Shown here piece after piece: positions 1 through 8,590 of a stretch of 64,000 bases of DNA. Where the stretch lies: positions 1 through 64,000 of the forward strand of contig BDTX01000004.1 in assembly GCA_002897615.1 (NCBI GenBank). The letters run 5' to 3'. Below the pieces are notes generated by a model. The model saw nothing but the letters and a program-made list of their open reading frames with translations, did not search any database and was not told where the DNA came from. Both the position numbers and the translations under genes were made by a program. The stretch is from a bacterium BMS3Bbin14. Its GTDB lineage: Bacteria > Desulfobacterota > Desulfobulbia > Desulfobulbales > Desulfobulbaceae. How positions within the stretch are numbered: the stretch's first letter is position 1; the number at the start of each line of letters is the position of its first letter.

Positions 1-126
1 CCGCCCTGCGGGGCGCTCGATAACGGCACATCTGCTGCGTTGGCAACAAAGTTGATATCACACCAGGATAATCAACCTCGTTGCCGCCTTGCATCTGCAC
101 CATTCTCGAACGCTCACGGATCCAGG
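1..126 (+). repeat. MITE-like family 1 repeat, copy A (cut by window start)
   Basis: This is the right-hand part of the dispersed element seen complete at 2490-2711. It carries the GC-rich hairpin, the internal paired GGCAAC/GTTGCC block and the right terminal repeat, which here reads CACGGATCCAGG with one substitution against the usual CACGGATTCAGG. The left end lies outside the window, so target-site duplication cannot be checked. Confidence 0.85.
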
Positions 127-171
127 TATCACCAATGTACCATCTGACTTAATGCGAAAAATAGCCAGGGC

Positions 172-1776
172 CTACATAAGCCGCGGAACAAGGAGATTGA
201 GCAGGCCGATCAGGAAACCGAGCAAGGCGCCGAACAGGTTGATATATTTAAACTGTTCTTCCATTATGGAGAGCAGCAGCCTTTCCAGATCCATCAGGTC
301 CAGGGAATCGACCTTTTCCGCCACCATCTGGCGGATATTGAGGGAATCAACCAGGCCCGGGACCTCCCGGATGAGCATGCGGTTGGCGGTAATAACCGCG
401 TAATCCGCCAAACCGGTGCGCACCCCGGCCGGCAACAGCTTGCCCAGTACGCCCACGGGCCGGTTCAGCAAGGCGTCGAGCAGGTTGGTGGACATCCTGC
501 CCAGCAGCTTGCGCACCGACTGTGAACGGAGGAGAGTTACCGCCTCCCCGGCAATCATCTTTTTCATGGCCGCGGTTTTTTCTCCGGTCAACAGTTTCTC
601 GGCCAGGGCGGCGGTGCTCATGTTGCCGTGTTCCAGCATCTCCTCCAGGTTGTCCCGGAGCATGGCCGACAGGGCGGAGCTGACGCCCTTGGCCCGCAGG
701 ATGCCGAGGATCTGGACCGCCGTCTCCCGGCAGATCGTCTCCAGTTGCTCGTCATCGACCCGGTCCAGCAGTTCGGCCAGCGGCGTAGCCAGAAATTTTT
801 CGGTCTGCTCCACGAGTACCGCGCTGAAACGATCCTGAACCTCGGCATTCTGCAGCCAGGAGACGATATCCTCCTCCTTGTCCGTCAGGTATTCCCGGAT
901 CTTCTCCTCCAGGGCGCTCATGTTCATGAAACTGCCGGCCATGACCCCCAGGGGACCGAGCGACTCGATAAAATGATCAACCCCGCCCCGTACGACCCGG
1001 ATAATACGCTCACGCACCGGCGGTTCAGCCAGCATCCGGGCCAGGTTCCGCAAAATATCCGGGGAACGCCGGCGGATGGTTTCCACGATCAATTCCAGCA
1101 GGGGATCAGGGAGATGATCGGCGATGCTCCGCCCTTCGTCGGCCGACTGTTGAAAACTCTTTTGCAGGTAGGCGGCCAGCCATTCCTCTATCTGCGGGCC
1201 GTTCAGAAGATCGCTGACCAGGGAATCGATAAATCCGTAGAAGCCCTGACGATCCTCGGCGGAGATCAATTCATTGAGCGGCCGGGCGCCGAATAAATCG
1301 ACCTGGGCCGAAACCATTGCCGAGACCGCGGCGGCAAACTCGTCACTGCGCAGATAGCGGGAGACTGCCTCATTGATCTGGTAGTCCAGGACCTTGACCG
1401 CAACCTTGAAATAGGCCCGGAAACGATCGGGCACCAGGGTTTTTGCCGAGCCTAAATCACGGCTGAGCAGGTCGTCCAGCCGTTGATTGATTACCGCGGC
1501 AAGATGCTCCTGAAAAGGCTCCTCAGACAGGGCGGCGCCGATATCCTTACTGGTCAGGAGGTGGCGGCCGACCATCTCGCCCATGTTTTCGGCCAGTTCG
1601 CGACGCTTGGACGGAATCACCCCCGGGGTCATGGGCACCCGGAAGCCAAAAATATGCCAGGACCTGAGCGGCCGGAACAACATGCGAATGGCCACCTTGT
1701 TGGTCAGGTAGCCGATAAAGGCGCCAACAACCGGCGGCCCGGCATAGGTAAGAATAGTAGCGGGGATGGTGATCAT
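172..1776 (-). CDS. DUF445 family membrane protein
   Basis: A 534-residue protein of the DUF445 (YheB/YjiN-like) family, whose biochemical role is not established. The N-terminal membrane segment holds the family hallmark: a G-x-x-IGYLTN-x-x-AI-x-MLF block at about residues 18-35. A long helical, probably extracytoplasmic region follows, and a second hydrophobic segment ends the protein (about 512-530). This two-anchor architecture is typical of the family. The ATG overlaps the stop of the upstream phosphatase gene by four bases (ATGA), so the two are translationally coupled. The gene ends 46 bases from repeat copy A. Family assignment is secure; function is not. Confidence 0.9.
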   Translation of the reverse strand: MITIPATILTYAGPPVVGAFIGYLTNKVAIRMLFRPLRSWHIFGFRVPMTPGVIPSKRRELAENMGEMVGRHLLTSKDIGAALSEEPFQEHLAAVINQRLDDLLSRDLGSAKTLVPDRFRAYFKVAVKVLDYQINEAVSRYLRSDEFAAAVSAMVSAQVDLFGARPLNELISAEDRQGFYGFIDSLVSDLLNGPQIEEWLAAYLQKSFQQSADEGRSIADHLPDPLLELIVETIRRRSPDILRNLARMLAEPPVRERIIRVVRGGVDHFIESLGPLGVMAGSFMNMSALEEKIREYLTDKEEDIVSWLQNAEVQDRFSAVLVEQTEKFLATPLAELLDRVDDEQLETICRETAVQILGILRAKGVSSALSAMLRDNLEEMLEHGNMSTAALAEKLLTGEKTAAMKKMIAGEAVTLLRSQSVRKLLGRMSTNLLDALLNRPVGVLGKLLPAGVRTGLADYAVITANRMLIREVPGLVDSLNIRQMVAEKVDSLDLMDLERLLLSIMEEQFKYINLFGALLGFLIGLLNLLVPRLM

Positions 1777-2465
1777 TCGGCGTCACCGTTGTTTACTTCC
1801 CGGCCGTCTCTGTCTCTGAAGAATCCCAGGAGTTCTTCCGGCCGGCCGGCCAGCTCTGCCGCCCCGCTTGCCCGCAGTTCTTCGGCCGTGCGAAAACCCC
1901 AGGCGGCGCCAACCGGGAACATGCCCGCGGCCCGGGCGGTTTTCATGTCCGTGTCGCTATCGCCGAGATAGAGGATCTCGGCCGGCGGCAGGTCAAGTAA
2001 CCCGGCGATTTCCAGGGCTCCGGCCGGATCGGGTTTTTTCGGCACGCCGGAGCGCTGCCCCAGGACCACCTCGAAGCGCCAGCCGCCCAGGAACCGCCGG
2101 ACGCATATCCGGGTAAAATCATCCGGCTTGTTGGAAAGAACGGCAAGGGCAGCTCCCCTCTCCCGCAGACCGGTCAGCATGGCGGCGACGCCGGCATACA
2201 GTTTCGTTTTCACGTGCCAGTTTTGGCCGTAATCCTCGCGAAAGGCCAGGCTGAGACGGCCGACCTCTTCATCACCCCGTCTGTCCTGCGGGAGAATCCG
2301 CCGGATGAGCATCGGCAGGCCGTTGCCGACAAAATAGCGATAGGCGTTCCGCGGGTGAACGGGCAGACCCGCATCCGCCAGGACCCGGTTGGCCGCATCG
2401 GCCAGGTCGTCAAGGGTATCAAGCAGCGTTCCGTCCAGGTCAAAAATAACAGCCCGGTATTTCAT
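1773..2465 (-). CDS. gph: HAD-family phosphoglycolate phosphatase-like hydrolase
   Basis: Predicted cytoplasmic HAD hydrolase of about 230 residues, the usual length for phosphoglycolate phosphatase, which removes 2-phosphoglycolate. All four HAD motifs are visible: FDLDGTLLDT near the N-terminus (nucleophile and acid aspartates), VLSNKP (motif II serine), the lysine in VPKKPDP (motif III) and YLGDSDTDM (motif IV). I place the start at the ATG encoding MKYRAVIF; the open frame extends four codons to a TTG at 2477. Repeat copy B begins 25 bases upstream, so the promoter must lie inside or beyond that element. The substrate is inferred; related pyrophosphatases or sugar phosphatases share these motifs. 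Confidence 0.8.
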   Translation of the reverse strand: MKYRAVIFDLDGTLLDTLDDLADAANRVLADAGLPVHPRNAYRYFVGNGLPMLIRRILPQDRRGDEEVGRLSLAFREDYGQNWHVKTKLYAGVAAMLTGLRERGAALAVLSNKPDDFTRICVRRFLGGWRFEVVLGQRSGVPKKPDPAGALEIAGLLDLPPAEILYLGDSDTDMKTARAAGMFPVGAAWGFRTAEELRASGAAELAGRPEELLGFFRDRDGREVNNGDAE

Positions 2466-2489
2466 GTTTTCTCGCAATATAAAGATACT

Positions 2490-2711
2490 CCTGAATCCGT
2501 GACGGCTTGAGATAACACTCCATGCAATAGATGGAATTTATTGTATTATTTTTTCCAATAAACTCATTTTATTGCCTTCACCGCGCCGCCCTGCGGGGCG
2601 CCCGATAACGGCACATCTGCTGCGTTGGCAACAAAGTTGATATCACACCAGGATAATCGACTTCGTTGCCGCCTTGCATCTGTACCGTTCTCGAACGCTC
2701 ACGGATTCAGG
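2490..2711 (+). repeat. MITE-like family 1 repeat, copy B (complete, with TSD)
   Basis: Complete 222-bp reference copy. It begins CCTGAATCCGTGA and ends with the exact reverse complement; beyond the 13 perfect bases the two ends still match at several more positions (18 of 22). It is flanked by the direct repeat ATACT on both sides (2485-2489 and 2712-2716), a 5-bp target-site duplication. Internally it can form an AT-rich hairpin near the left end, a GC-rich hairpin (GCCCTGCGGGGC) and a paired GGCAAC/GTTGCC block. There is no coding capacity. It sits immediately upstream of gph. Confidence 0.92.
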
Positions 2712-3056
2712 ATACTGTTAGATAAAAAAAACAAAGTGTCAGGAAAGTAAGGCACATCACGGCCAGCGTCCACTAAAAATTCAAGACCGCCACGAAAACA
2801 TGGTCACAGATCACAACGTTTCCAGACCCGAAGTAATAATATACCGCCGTTTTCAACGTCTTGCTTTCCATAAAAATAATGTTATTATTTTCGGTTGGTC
2901 ATTGAGGCGACTTCATCCCCGTGCAGGGGGGGCTCGTCGAGCTGAATTTGCAACAGAAGCACTTTTCACTTTAACTGGTAAATATATTTTTTTATATTAT
3001 ATATTCTAAGAGTTAGGTTGAAACAGAGTTTCACGTCCACCTGCACGGAAAATATT
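2712..3056. other. Intergenic region upstream of cooC
   Basis: About 345 bases with no convincing gene. The latter half is AT-rich (about 2945-3010) and could hold the promoter of the cooC-ftsEX-envC group, but no clear -35/-10 pair was identified. The short open frames here show no recognisable protein pattern. Confidence 0.5.
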
Positions 3057-3815
3057 ATGACAAAACTTATTGCCCTGGCCGGCAAGGGCGGGACCGGCAA
3101 GACAACCGTCTCGGCCCTGTTACTGAAATATCTGACCGAACGTAAAATGACGCCGGTCCTGGCCGTTGACGCCGATGCCAACGCCAATCTCAACGAGTTG
3201 CTCGGCCTCCAGGTGCAGACGACGCTCGGCAAGATCCGCAAAGAGATCAAGAGCGACATCCCCTCGGGCATGACCCGCGATCAATTCATGGAGATGAAAA
3301 TTCACCAGTCTCTGATCGAAGATACCGGCTTCGACCTGATGGTCATGGGCCAGCCGGACGGACCGGGCTGTTACTGCGCCGCCAACCAGTACATGGCCAT
3401 GACCATGGACCGGCTGGCCGAGAACTACAAATACATCGTCGTCGACAATGAAGCCGGCATGGAACACCTGAGCCGCATGAACCTGAGGAAAATCGATTAC
3501 CTCCTGATCATCTCCGATCCTTCGGCCCGCGGCATCCTCACGGCCAGGCGTATCGCCGACATTACCAGGCCGCTGCAACTGCAGGTGAAGAAAAAGGTCC
3601 TCATCGTCAACCGGGCGCCTGATCCCATCCCGGCGCCGCTGCAGGCAAAAATCGACCAGGCCGTGGCCGAGGCCGATCTGCCGCTGGGCGGTATTATTTC
3701 GGCCAGTGACGACCTGGTCAACCAGGAACTCAGCGGAGAATCGTATTTGAAGCTCTCACCAGACACCAGGGTCGTGCAGCAGGCGTTCGCCCTGTTCGAT
3801 ACCATCTTTGCCTGA
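3057..3815 (+). CDS. cooC: CooC-like nickel-insertion ATPase
   Basis: A SIMIBI-class P-loop ATPase of 252 residues from the chosen ATG (MTKLIALAGKGG). It carries the deviant Walker A GKGGTGKTT (residues 9-17) and the CooC-specific Cys-x-Cys pair (GPGCYCAAN, Cys105 and Cys107), which in characterised CooC proteins lies at the dimer interface and binds metal. CooC matures the nickel-iron-sulfur cluster of carbon monoxide dehydrogenase or acetyl-CoA synthase. No CODH gene is in the window. The gene instead ends 12 bases before ftsE on the same strand. The open frame runs back to 3018, but the homologous part starts at 3057. Confidence 0.85.
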   Translation: MTKLIALAGKGGTGKTTVSALLLKYLTERKMTPVLAVDADANANLNELLGLQVQTTLGKIRKEIKSDIPSGMTRDQFMEMKIHQSLIEDTGFDLMVMGQPDGPGCYCAANQYMAMTMDRLAENYKYIVVDNEAGMEHLSRMNLRKIDYLLIISDPSARGILTARRIADITRPLQLQVKKKVLIVNRAPDPIPAPLQAKIDQAVAEADLPLGGIISASDDLVNQELSGESYLKLSPDTRVVQQAFALFDTIFA

Positions 3816-3827
3816 ACCAGGCCAGCC

Positions 3828-4583
3828 ATGAACCCAGCCAAGAACGAATCCCGGATCATCGTCGACCTGGTCAAGGTATCCAAGACCTATCACCCGGATA
3901 TCCATGCCGTTTCAGATGTTTCCCTCAGCGTCAACCGGGGCGAGATCCTCTTCCTGACCGGCAGGAGCGGGGCCGGCAAGACGACCATCCTGCACCTGCT
4001 CAACCGGATCGAGAGCCCGGACAAAGGCGTGGTTGAGGTGGCCGGACAGGACCTCGGCAAGCTGTCCCAGGGGAAGATGCAGAAACTGCGGCGCAGCATC
4101 GGGGTGGCCTACCAGGATTTCAAACTTTTATCGAACCGGTCCGTGGCCCAGAACATCGCCATCGCCATGGAGGTTACCTATACGCGCCCAGCAACCATCA
4201 GGGCGAGGACCAGGGACATCCTGCAGCGACTCGGGCTGGAGGACAAATACCATACCCCGACCTCCGAACTGTCCAGGGGGGAGCAGCAACGCGTTACCAT
4301 TGCCCGGGCGGTTGCGGGCCAACCGCAACTTATCCTGACCGACGAACCAACCGGCAACCTGGACCACGAAACAACAGTGCTGGTCATGGATCTCCTGAAC
4401 CACTGCAACAAGAAGGGGGCAACGATCATCATTGCCACCCATGACGAATCTATCTATCGTCAGACCGACCACCGGGTCATCGAACTCCGGGCGGGCCGCA
4501 TCGTCAACGGTGACCCGGTCCCGGACGATACCCGACGGCATGATCCGGCAACGACGGAGGAGACCGATAATGCGGACACATAA
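3828..4583 (+). CDS. ftsE: Cell division ATP-binding protein FtsE
   Basis: Cytoplasmic ABC ATPase of 251 residues that partners FtsX at the septum to activate peptidoglycan hydrolases. Visible motifs are Walker [10 protein letters not shown] (about 45-53), a Q-loop (YQDFKLL), the signature LSRGEQQR, Walker [13 protein letters not shown] and a switch His (ATHDE). The tail after about residue 225 is polar and longer than in E. coli FtsE. It is followed after three bases by ftsX, which supports the assignment over a generic LolD-type ATPase. Confidence 0.93.
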   Translation: MNPAKNESRIIVDLVKVSKTYHPDIHAVSDVSLSVNRGEILFLTGRSGAGKTTILHLLNRIESPDKGVVEVAGQDLGKLSQGKMQKLRRSIGVAYQDFKLLSNRSVAQNIAIAMEVTYTRPATIRARTRDILQRLGLEDKYHTPTSELSRGEQQRVTIARAVAGQPQLILTDEPTGNLDHETTVLVMDLLNHCNKKGATIIIATHDESIYRQTDHRVIELRAGRIVNGDPVPDDTRRHDPATTEETDNADT

Positions 4584-4586
4584 TCA

Positions 4587-5477
4587 ATGATGAACTTTAT
4601 TTCTGCCGTCTTTTCCCATACCTTCCGGAACATTATTCGGACCTGGAGCTCGCAGCTCCTGACCGTGCTGACGATTATCCTGTCGGTGCTCATCTTTTCC
4701 TTTTTTTACCTGTTGTACACCAATGTCCTCCATGTCAGCCGCCTGCTTGACAATAATCTCAGGCTCATCGTCTATCTTAATGACGAGCCGGGCAAGGCGA
4801 TGCAGGAAGAATACCGGGACAAGATCCTTAAATTCGACTCGGTCGAGAAAATTGAATTCGTCTCGAGAAAAGAGGCCTTCAAGCGCTTTGCCAAACAGCT
4901 GAAGGAAAACCGGGACGTGCTGAAGGATATGCCGACCGATTTCCTGCCCCCCTCCATTGAAATCTACCCTCTTCATTCACTGGACGCCATGACCAGGATC
5001 AAGCGCTTTTCAGACTATCTGGAGACCCTGCCAGGCGTCCTCAAGGTCCAGTACGGCAGGGAATGGGTTGCGCGTTTCTACAGCTTCGTCAAGCTCCTGC
5101 GCATCGTGGTCGTCCTCTCCGGGGTACTGCTCCTCCTGACAACGACCTTTGTGGTCGGCCATACTATCAGGCTGACCCTGCTGAGCCGGCAAAGAGAGCT
5201 GGAACTGCTGCGCCTGGTCGGCGCCAGCAATAATTATATCCGCATGCCGTTCTTCCTTGAAGGCGCTCTGCAGGGACTGGCAGGCTCTGCGGGCGGGATC
5301 GCCGCTCTTTATCTCCTGTTCAACTGGATTTCTCTGCGTTTTGCCATCTCGTCCACCTCTTTTCTGCCGCAGTTTACCTTCTTTTCAATGCCGGTCATTG
5401 TCGCCATTATCGCTGTTACCACCCTGCTCTGCGGCAGCGGCAGTTTTTCCTCGACCAAGAAATCCCTGCGTCTATGA
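4587..5477 (+). CDS. ftsX: Cell division permease-like protein FtsX
   Basis: A 296-residue membrane protein with the FtsX layout: a short cytoplasmic N-terminus, a first membrane helix at about 22-46, an extracytoplasmic domain (about 47-165) and three C-terminal helices. FtsX transmits the ATPase state of FtsE to an extracytoplasmic coiled-coil activator. Its last codons overlap the next gene (envC-like) by four bases, so both are made together. This matches the FtsEX-EnvC mechanism known from Gammaproteobacteria. Confidence 0.92.
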   Translation: MMNFISAVFSHTFRNIIRTWSSQLLTVLTIILSVLIFSFFYLLYTNVLHVSRLLDNNLRLIVYLNDEPGKAMQEEYRDKILKFDSVEKIEFVSRKEAFKRFAKQLKENRDVLKDMPTDFLPPSIEIYPLHSLDAMTRIKRFSDYLETLPGVLKVQYGREWVARFYSFVKLLRIVVVLSGVLLLLTTTFVVGHTIRLTLLSRQRELELLRLVGASNNYIRMPFFLEGALQGLAGSAGGIAALYLLFNWISLRFAISSTSFLPQFTFFSMPVIVAIIAVTTLLCGSGSFSSTKKSLRL

Positions 5478-6730
5478 GTCGTGCATTCTTTTTGAAATGC
5501 CTGGTCCTGCCCGGCCTGGTGCTGCTTTCAGGACTTTTGATTTGCCAGCCGGCAAGGAGTGCTGAAACCTGGCCGGGCCAGGCCGGCCAACCCCTCGAGC
5601 AACGCTACCGGGGCGACATCAAGAAACTGCACCTGGGAATACAGAGCCATCTCGATAAACTGCAAAAAAGCGGGAAACGGGAGTTCAGCCTGCTTGGCGA
5701 GCTGGAACATATCAACACCAAATTGAACCTGCAGAAAATCAAGCTCAACGTCATGGAGGAAAACCTCCGGACCCAGGCACAACAGCTGGCCGAGAAAGAC
5801 CAGGACCTTGCCCGGGCGGCCAAGGAAAAAGAAAAGGCCCGCCTCCACCTGGAAAAACGTCTGCGGGCCTTTTATCTCGTGGGCGAAACAGGTTTTCTCA
5901 ATGTTGCCTTTTCCGCCAAAAAGCTGCCGGAACTCCTGCTGTTTAACAATGCCTTCAGGAGAATGCTGGAGTATGATCATGAAATTATCATAAGATACCG
6001 AAAAGCCATTGTGCAGTTGCAGCGGGCAAGAGAAGCGCAGGCGCTTGAAAAAACGGTGCTCGAAAATTTTATCGTCCGGACGGTCCAGGAGAGGAAAACC
6101 CTGGCCGACCTGCGGGGAGCAAAAAAACAGCTGCTCGCCTTGGTCAGGACCAGGAAAGGGCTGTACGAACAGGCACTCAGAGAGATGCAAAAGGCCGAGG
6201 CCAACCTGACCAGGTCCCTGACCCGCCTGAAGATCCGGCAGAAAAACAAGGCCAAGGGATTTATCCTCAACAAGGGACGAATGCTGCCGCCGGTAACCGG
6301 CCGCCTGGTCGTCCGTTTCGGGGCGGCGCAGGGTGAGAAATCAGACAAAGGCAATACGGCGCAGGGAATCACCATAGCGACGGAAGACGGTGCTCCGGTC
6401 CGGGCCATTTTTAGCGGCAAAGTCATCTTTACCGGCTACAAGCTGGGATATGGCAACATGGTCATCATTGATCACGGCCTCCAGTATGTTTCGGTCACGG
6501 CCAGGATGGAAAAAATTACCGTAAAAGATGGACAAAGCGTGGAACAGGGCGAGGTCATCGGCACAACCGGTGATATCGCCACCCTTTTTGCCAAGGGGCT
6601 TTACTTTGAAATCAGACATAATCTGAAGCCGCTTAATCCCCTGAAGTGGTTCAGCAAAAAAGGAATCTCCGAGATCGAAACCGGGGCGCCGCCCGGCAAA
6701 GTGGGGAAAAACGCAATGCAGCTCCTGTGA
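5474..6730 (+). CDS. envC: EnvC-like murein hydrolase activator (degenerate LytM domain)
   Basis: A 418-residue exported protein. An N-terminal hydrophobic signal (about 8-29) is followed by a long coiled coil (about 45-265) and a C-terminal peptidase-M23/LytM fold (about 280-400). The zinc-ligand positions expected in active M23 enzymes are not seen: the region that should read H-x-G-x-D is GNTAQGITIAT, the usual HLS is VTARM and the usual LHFE is LYFE. That fits EnvC-type proteins, which activate amidases instead of cutting peptidoglycan. Gene order directly after ftsX supports this. The activator role is inferred from the lost ligands and the context. Confidence 0.9.
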   Translation: MSRAFFLKCLVLPGLVLLSGLLICQPARSAETWPGQAGQPLEQRYRGDIKKLHLGIQSHLDKLQKSGKREFSLLGELEHINTKLNLQKIKLNVMEENLRTQAQQLAEKDQDLARAAKEKEKARLHLEKRLRAFYLVGETGFLNVAFSAKKLPELLLFNNAFRRMLEYDHEIIIRYRKAIVQLQRAREAQALEKTVLENFIVRTVQERKTLADLRGAKKQLLALVRTRKGLYEQALREMQKAEANLTRSLTRLKIRQKNKAKGFILNKGRMLPPVTGRLVVRFGAAQGEKSDKGNTAQGITIATEDGAPVRAIFSGKVIFTGYKLGYGNMVIIDHGLQYVSVTARMEKITVKDGQSVEQGEVIGTTGDIATLFAKGLYFEIRHNLKPLNPLKWFSKKGISEIETGAPPGKVGKNAMQLL

Positions 6731-6783
6731 AAAAAACCTAAACATTCTCCGGAGATGCAAAACATAGTCTCTACCTCAAACCG

Positions 6784-6892
6784 GTAAGAGTTCAGCAGTG
6801 CCTCAGATGTGCACGATCAGGACGGGTGGGCGATAGCCCCTCTATGCCGCACGTTCTGAGCGTGTGCAGATGGGGTGCGGCTGAACTCTTAC
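6784..6892. repeat. Family 2 palindromic element, copy 1
   Basis: A 109-bp imperfect palindrome between envC and ctpA. The outer arms are GTAAGAGTTCAGC and its exact complement GCTGAACTCTTAC; inside lie the conserved pieces GTGCC-t-CAGAT (left) and AGATGGGGTGC (right). Copies at 33071 and 34378 share the frame but have different, compensated stem bases. No flanking direct repeat is seen. As RNA it could fold as a long hairpin in the envC-ctpA spacer. Confidence 0.8.
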
Positions 6893-6953
6893 AAAAAAAC
6901 ATTATGAAACCGGAACATAATCTGATATGACTTTTCTGCCGGCTTGTTCTCAT

Positions 6954-7080
6954 CCTGAATCCGTTATCTGGCGCCCCGCAGTCCGGCGCGGTGAAGACCT
7001 GCGAATGAGTTTATTTGACAATGATGCAATAAATTCAACATATTGCATAGAATATCACCTCAGGCCGTCACGGATTCAGG
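6954..7080 (-). repeat. MITE-like family 1 repeat, copy C (internal deletion)
   Basis: A 127-bp copy in reverse orientation to copy B. Both terminal repeats are kept (CCTGAATCCGT at the left, full CACGGATTCAGG at the right), but about 90 bases next to one end, including the GGCAAC/GTTGCC block, are missing. No perfect target duplication is seen (CTCAT versus ATAAA). It ends 76 bases before the ctpA start, so it may carry or displace the ctpA promoter. Confidence 0.85.
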
Positions 7081-7156
7081 ATAAAGCAAAAGAGTAGACC
7101 CAAATACGAAATATAGCAAAATCCATCCGACACCATTAACGAGCACGGATTATTCC

Positions 7157-8473
7157 ATGAAAAAAATTGTCGTTTTTCTGCTTGCCTTTCTGTTTCTGTG
7201 TGCGCCCGCAATCCAGGCCAAGAATGAATCCAGGAACCAGGAAACCTATGAAAACCTCGAGCTGTTTTCCAACGTCCTGACCCTGTTGCAGCAGCACTAT
7301 GTAGACAAAATCGACACCCACAAGGTTATCATCGGCGCCATTAACGGCATGCTCCTCTCCCTGGACCCGCACTCCTCCTACATGGACCCTGAAGACTTCA
7401 AGGAACTCCAGGAAGAGACCCAGGGCAGCTTCAGCGGCATCGGCATCGAAATTACCATCCGCGACGGGGTGTTATCCGTTGTCTCTCCCATCGAGGATAC
7501 CCCGGCTTACCGGGCCGGTCTCCAGGCCGGCGACCGGATCATCCGTATTAACGGGGAGCTGACCAAGAACATGCCGCTCATGAATGCGGTCAAGAAACTC
7601 CGGGGCAAAAAAGGCTCCAAGGTGACCATTACCGTCTACCGCCGGAGTTGGGCCGAGCCCCGGGATATCACCCTGGTTCGCGAGGAAATCCCCCTGCACA
7701 GCGTCAAGACGATGATGATCGAACCGGGGATGGCCTACATCAGGATCACCAACTTTCAGTCAAACACCACCCGCGATTTCATCAAGGCCCTGCATAAAGA
7801 TGGGAAGAAGCAGCCCCTTACCGGCCTGATCCTGGATCTGCGCAACAATCCCGGCGGGCTCCTCAACCAGGCGGTTAAAATATCGGACATCTTTATTACC
7901 AGGGGCGTGATCGTCTCCACCCGCGGCCGGACCCGGGACCAGAATATGATTTTCAAAGCACATAAGGACGGGGATCACTATAAATTCCCCATGATTGTCC
8001 TGGTCAACGGCGGTTCCGCCAGCGCTTCGGAGATTGTCGCCGGGGCGCTGAAGGATCATGGCCGGGCCATCGTGGTCGGCACTGTCACCTTTGGTAAGGG
8101 TTCGGTCCAGACCATCATCCCGATGCCCAACGGCGCCGGTCTCCGCCTGACCACGGCGCGTTATTACACGCCGAACGGTTCTTCCATCCAGGCCACCGGC
8201 ATCAAGCCCGACATTGTCGTGCCCTATATTCCGCCGGCGGCCGAACCCGTTGTGAACAATACCGGTTACCAGCCCCTCAGGGAAAAAGACCTGCCCCATC
8301 ATTTTAAAAATGAGAGGCGGAAGAAAAAACCGGCCCGGCGGAAAAAAGAGAAAAGCAGCGAAAAGGAAATGGTCGCCAAGCGACTCAAGAAAGACAACCA
8401 GTTGCGCACGGCGGTAGTTATCCTGAAAAGCCTGCAGATTGCGGACAAAAACCGGCAACTGGAGAAGAAGTGA
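7157..8473 (+). CDS. ctpA: Carboxy-terminal processing protease CtpA (S41)
   Basis: A 438-residue periplasmic serine protease. Signal peptide at 1-21, PDZ domain at about 90-165 (SGIGIEITIRDG through AGDRIIRING), and an S41 catalytic core with Ser289 in GGSASASEI and Lys314 in FGKGSVQ, the Ser/Lys dyad spacing of Ctp enzymes. Such proteases trim C-termini of envelope proteins and control peptidoglycan hydrolases, which suits its place after ftsEX-envC. The C-terminal tail (about 375-415) is very lysine/arginine rich. The 426-base gap containing two repeats probably separates it transcriptionally from envC. Confidence 0.93.
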   Translation: MKKIVVFLLAFLFLCAPAIQAKNESRNQETYENLELFSNVLTLLQQHYVDKIDTHKVIIGAINGMLLSLDPHSSYMDPEDFKELQEETQGSFSGIGIEITIRDGVLSVVSPIEDTPAYRAGLQAGDRIIRINGELTKNMPLMNAVKKLRGKKGSKVTITVYRRSWAEPRDITLVREEIPLHSVKTMMIEPGMAYIRITNFQSNTTRDFIKALHKDGKKQPLTGLILDLRNNPGGLLNQAVKISDIFITRGVIVSTRGRTRDQNMIFKAHKDGDHYKFPMIVLVNGGSASASEIVAGALKDHGRAIVVGTVTFGKGSVQTIIPMPNGAGLRLTTARYYTPNGSSIQATGIKPDIVVPYIPPAAEPVVNNTGYQPLREKDLPHHFKNERRKKKPARRKKEKSSEKEMVAKRLKKDNQLRTAVVILKSLQIADKNRQLEKK

Positions 8474-8477
8474 GACC

Positions 8478-8501
8478 GGGACGGGGCGCCGCTCCCGTCC
8501 C
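8478..8501. terminator. GC-rich hairpin after ctpA
   Basis: GGGACGGG pairs perfectly with CCCGTCCC across an 8-base loop, starting four bases after the ctpA stop. There is no T-run, so it may be an mRNA 3' stabiliser or a factor-assisted stop site between the convergent ctpA and era. Confidence 0.45.
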
Positions 8502-8590
8502 CGGGGTGCGGGATGATCATAAACCGGGGCGGAAGGCCCGAAAGCCGGCAGTGATGCCCCGGCGGCCGGGAGCCGCTTCGGCCGGGAGTC

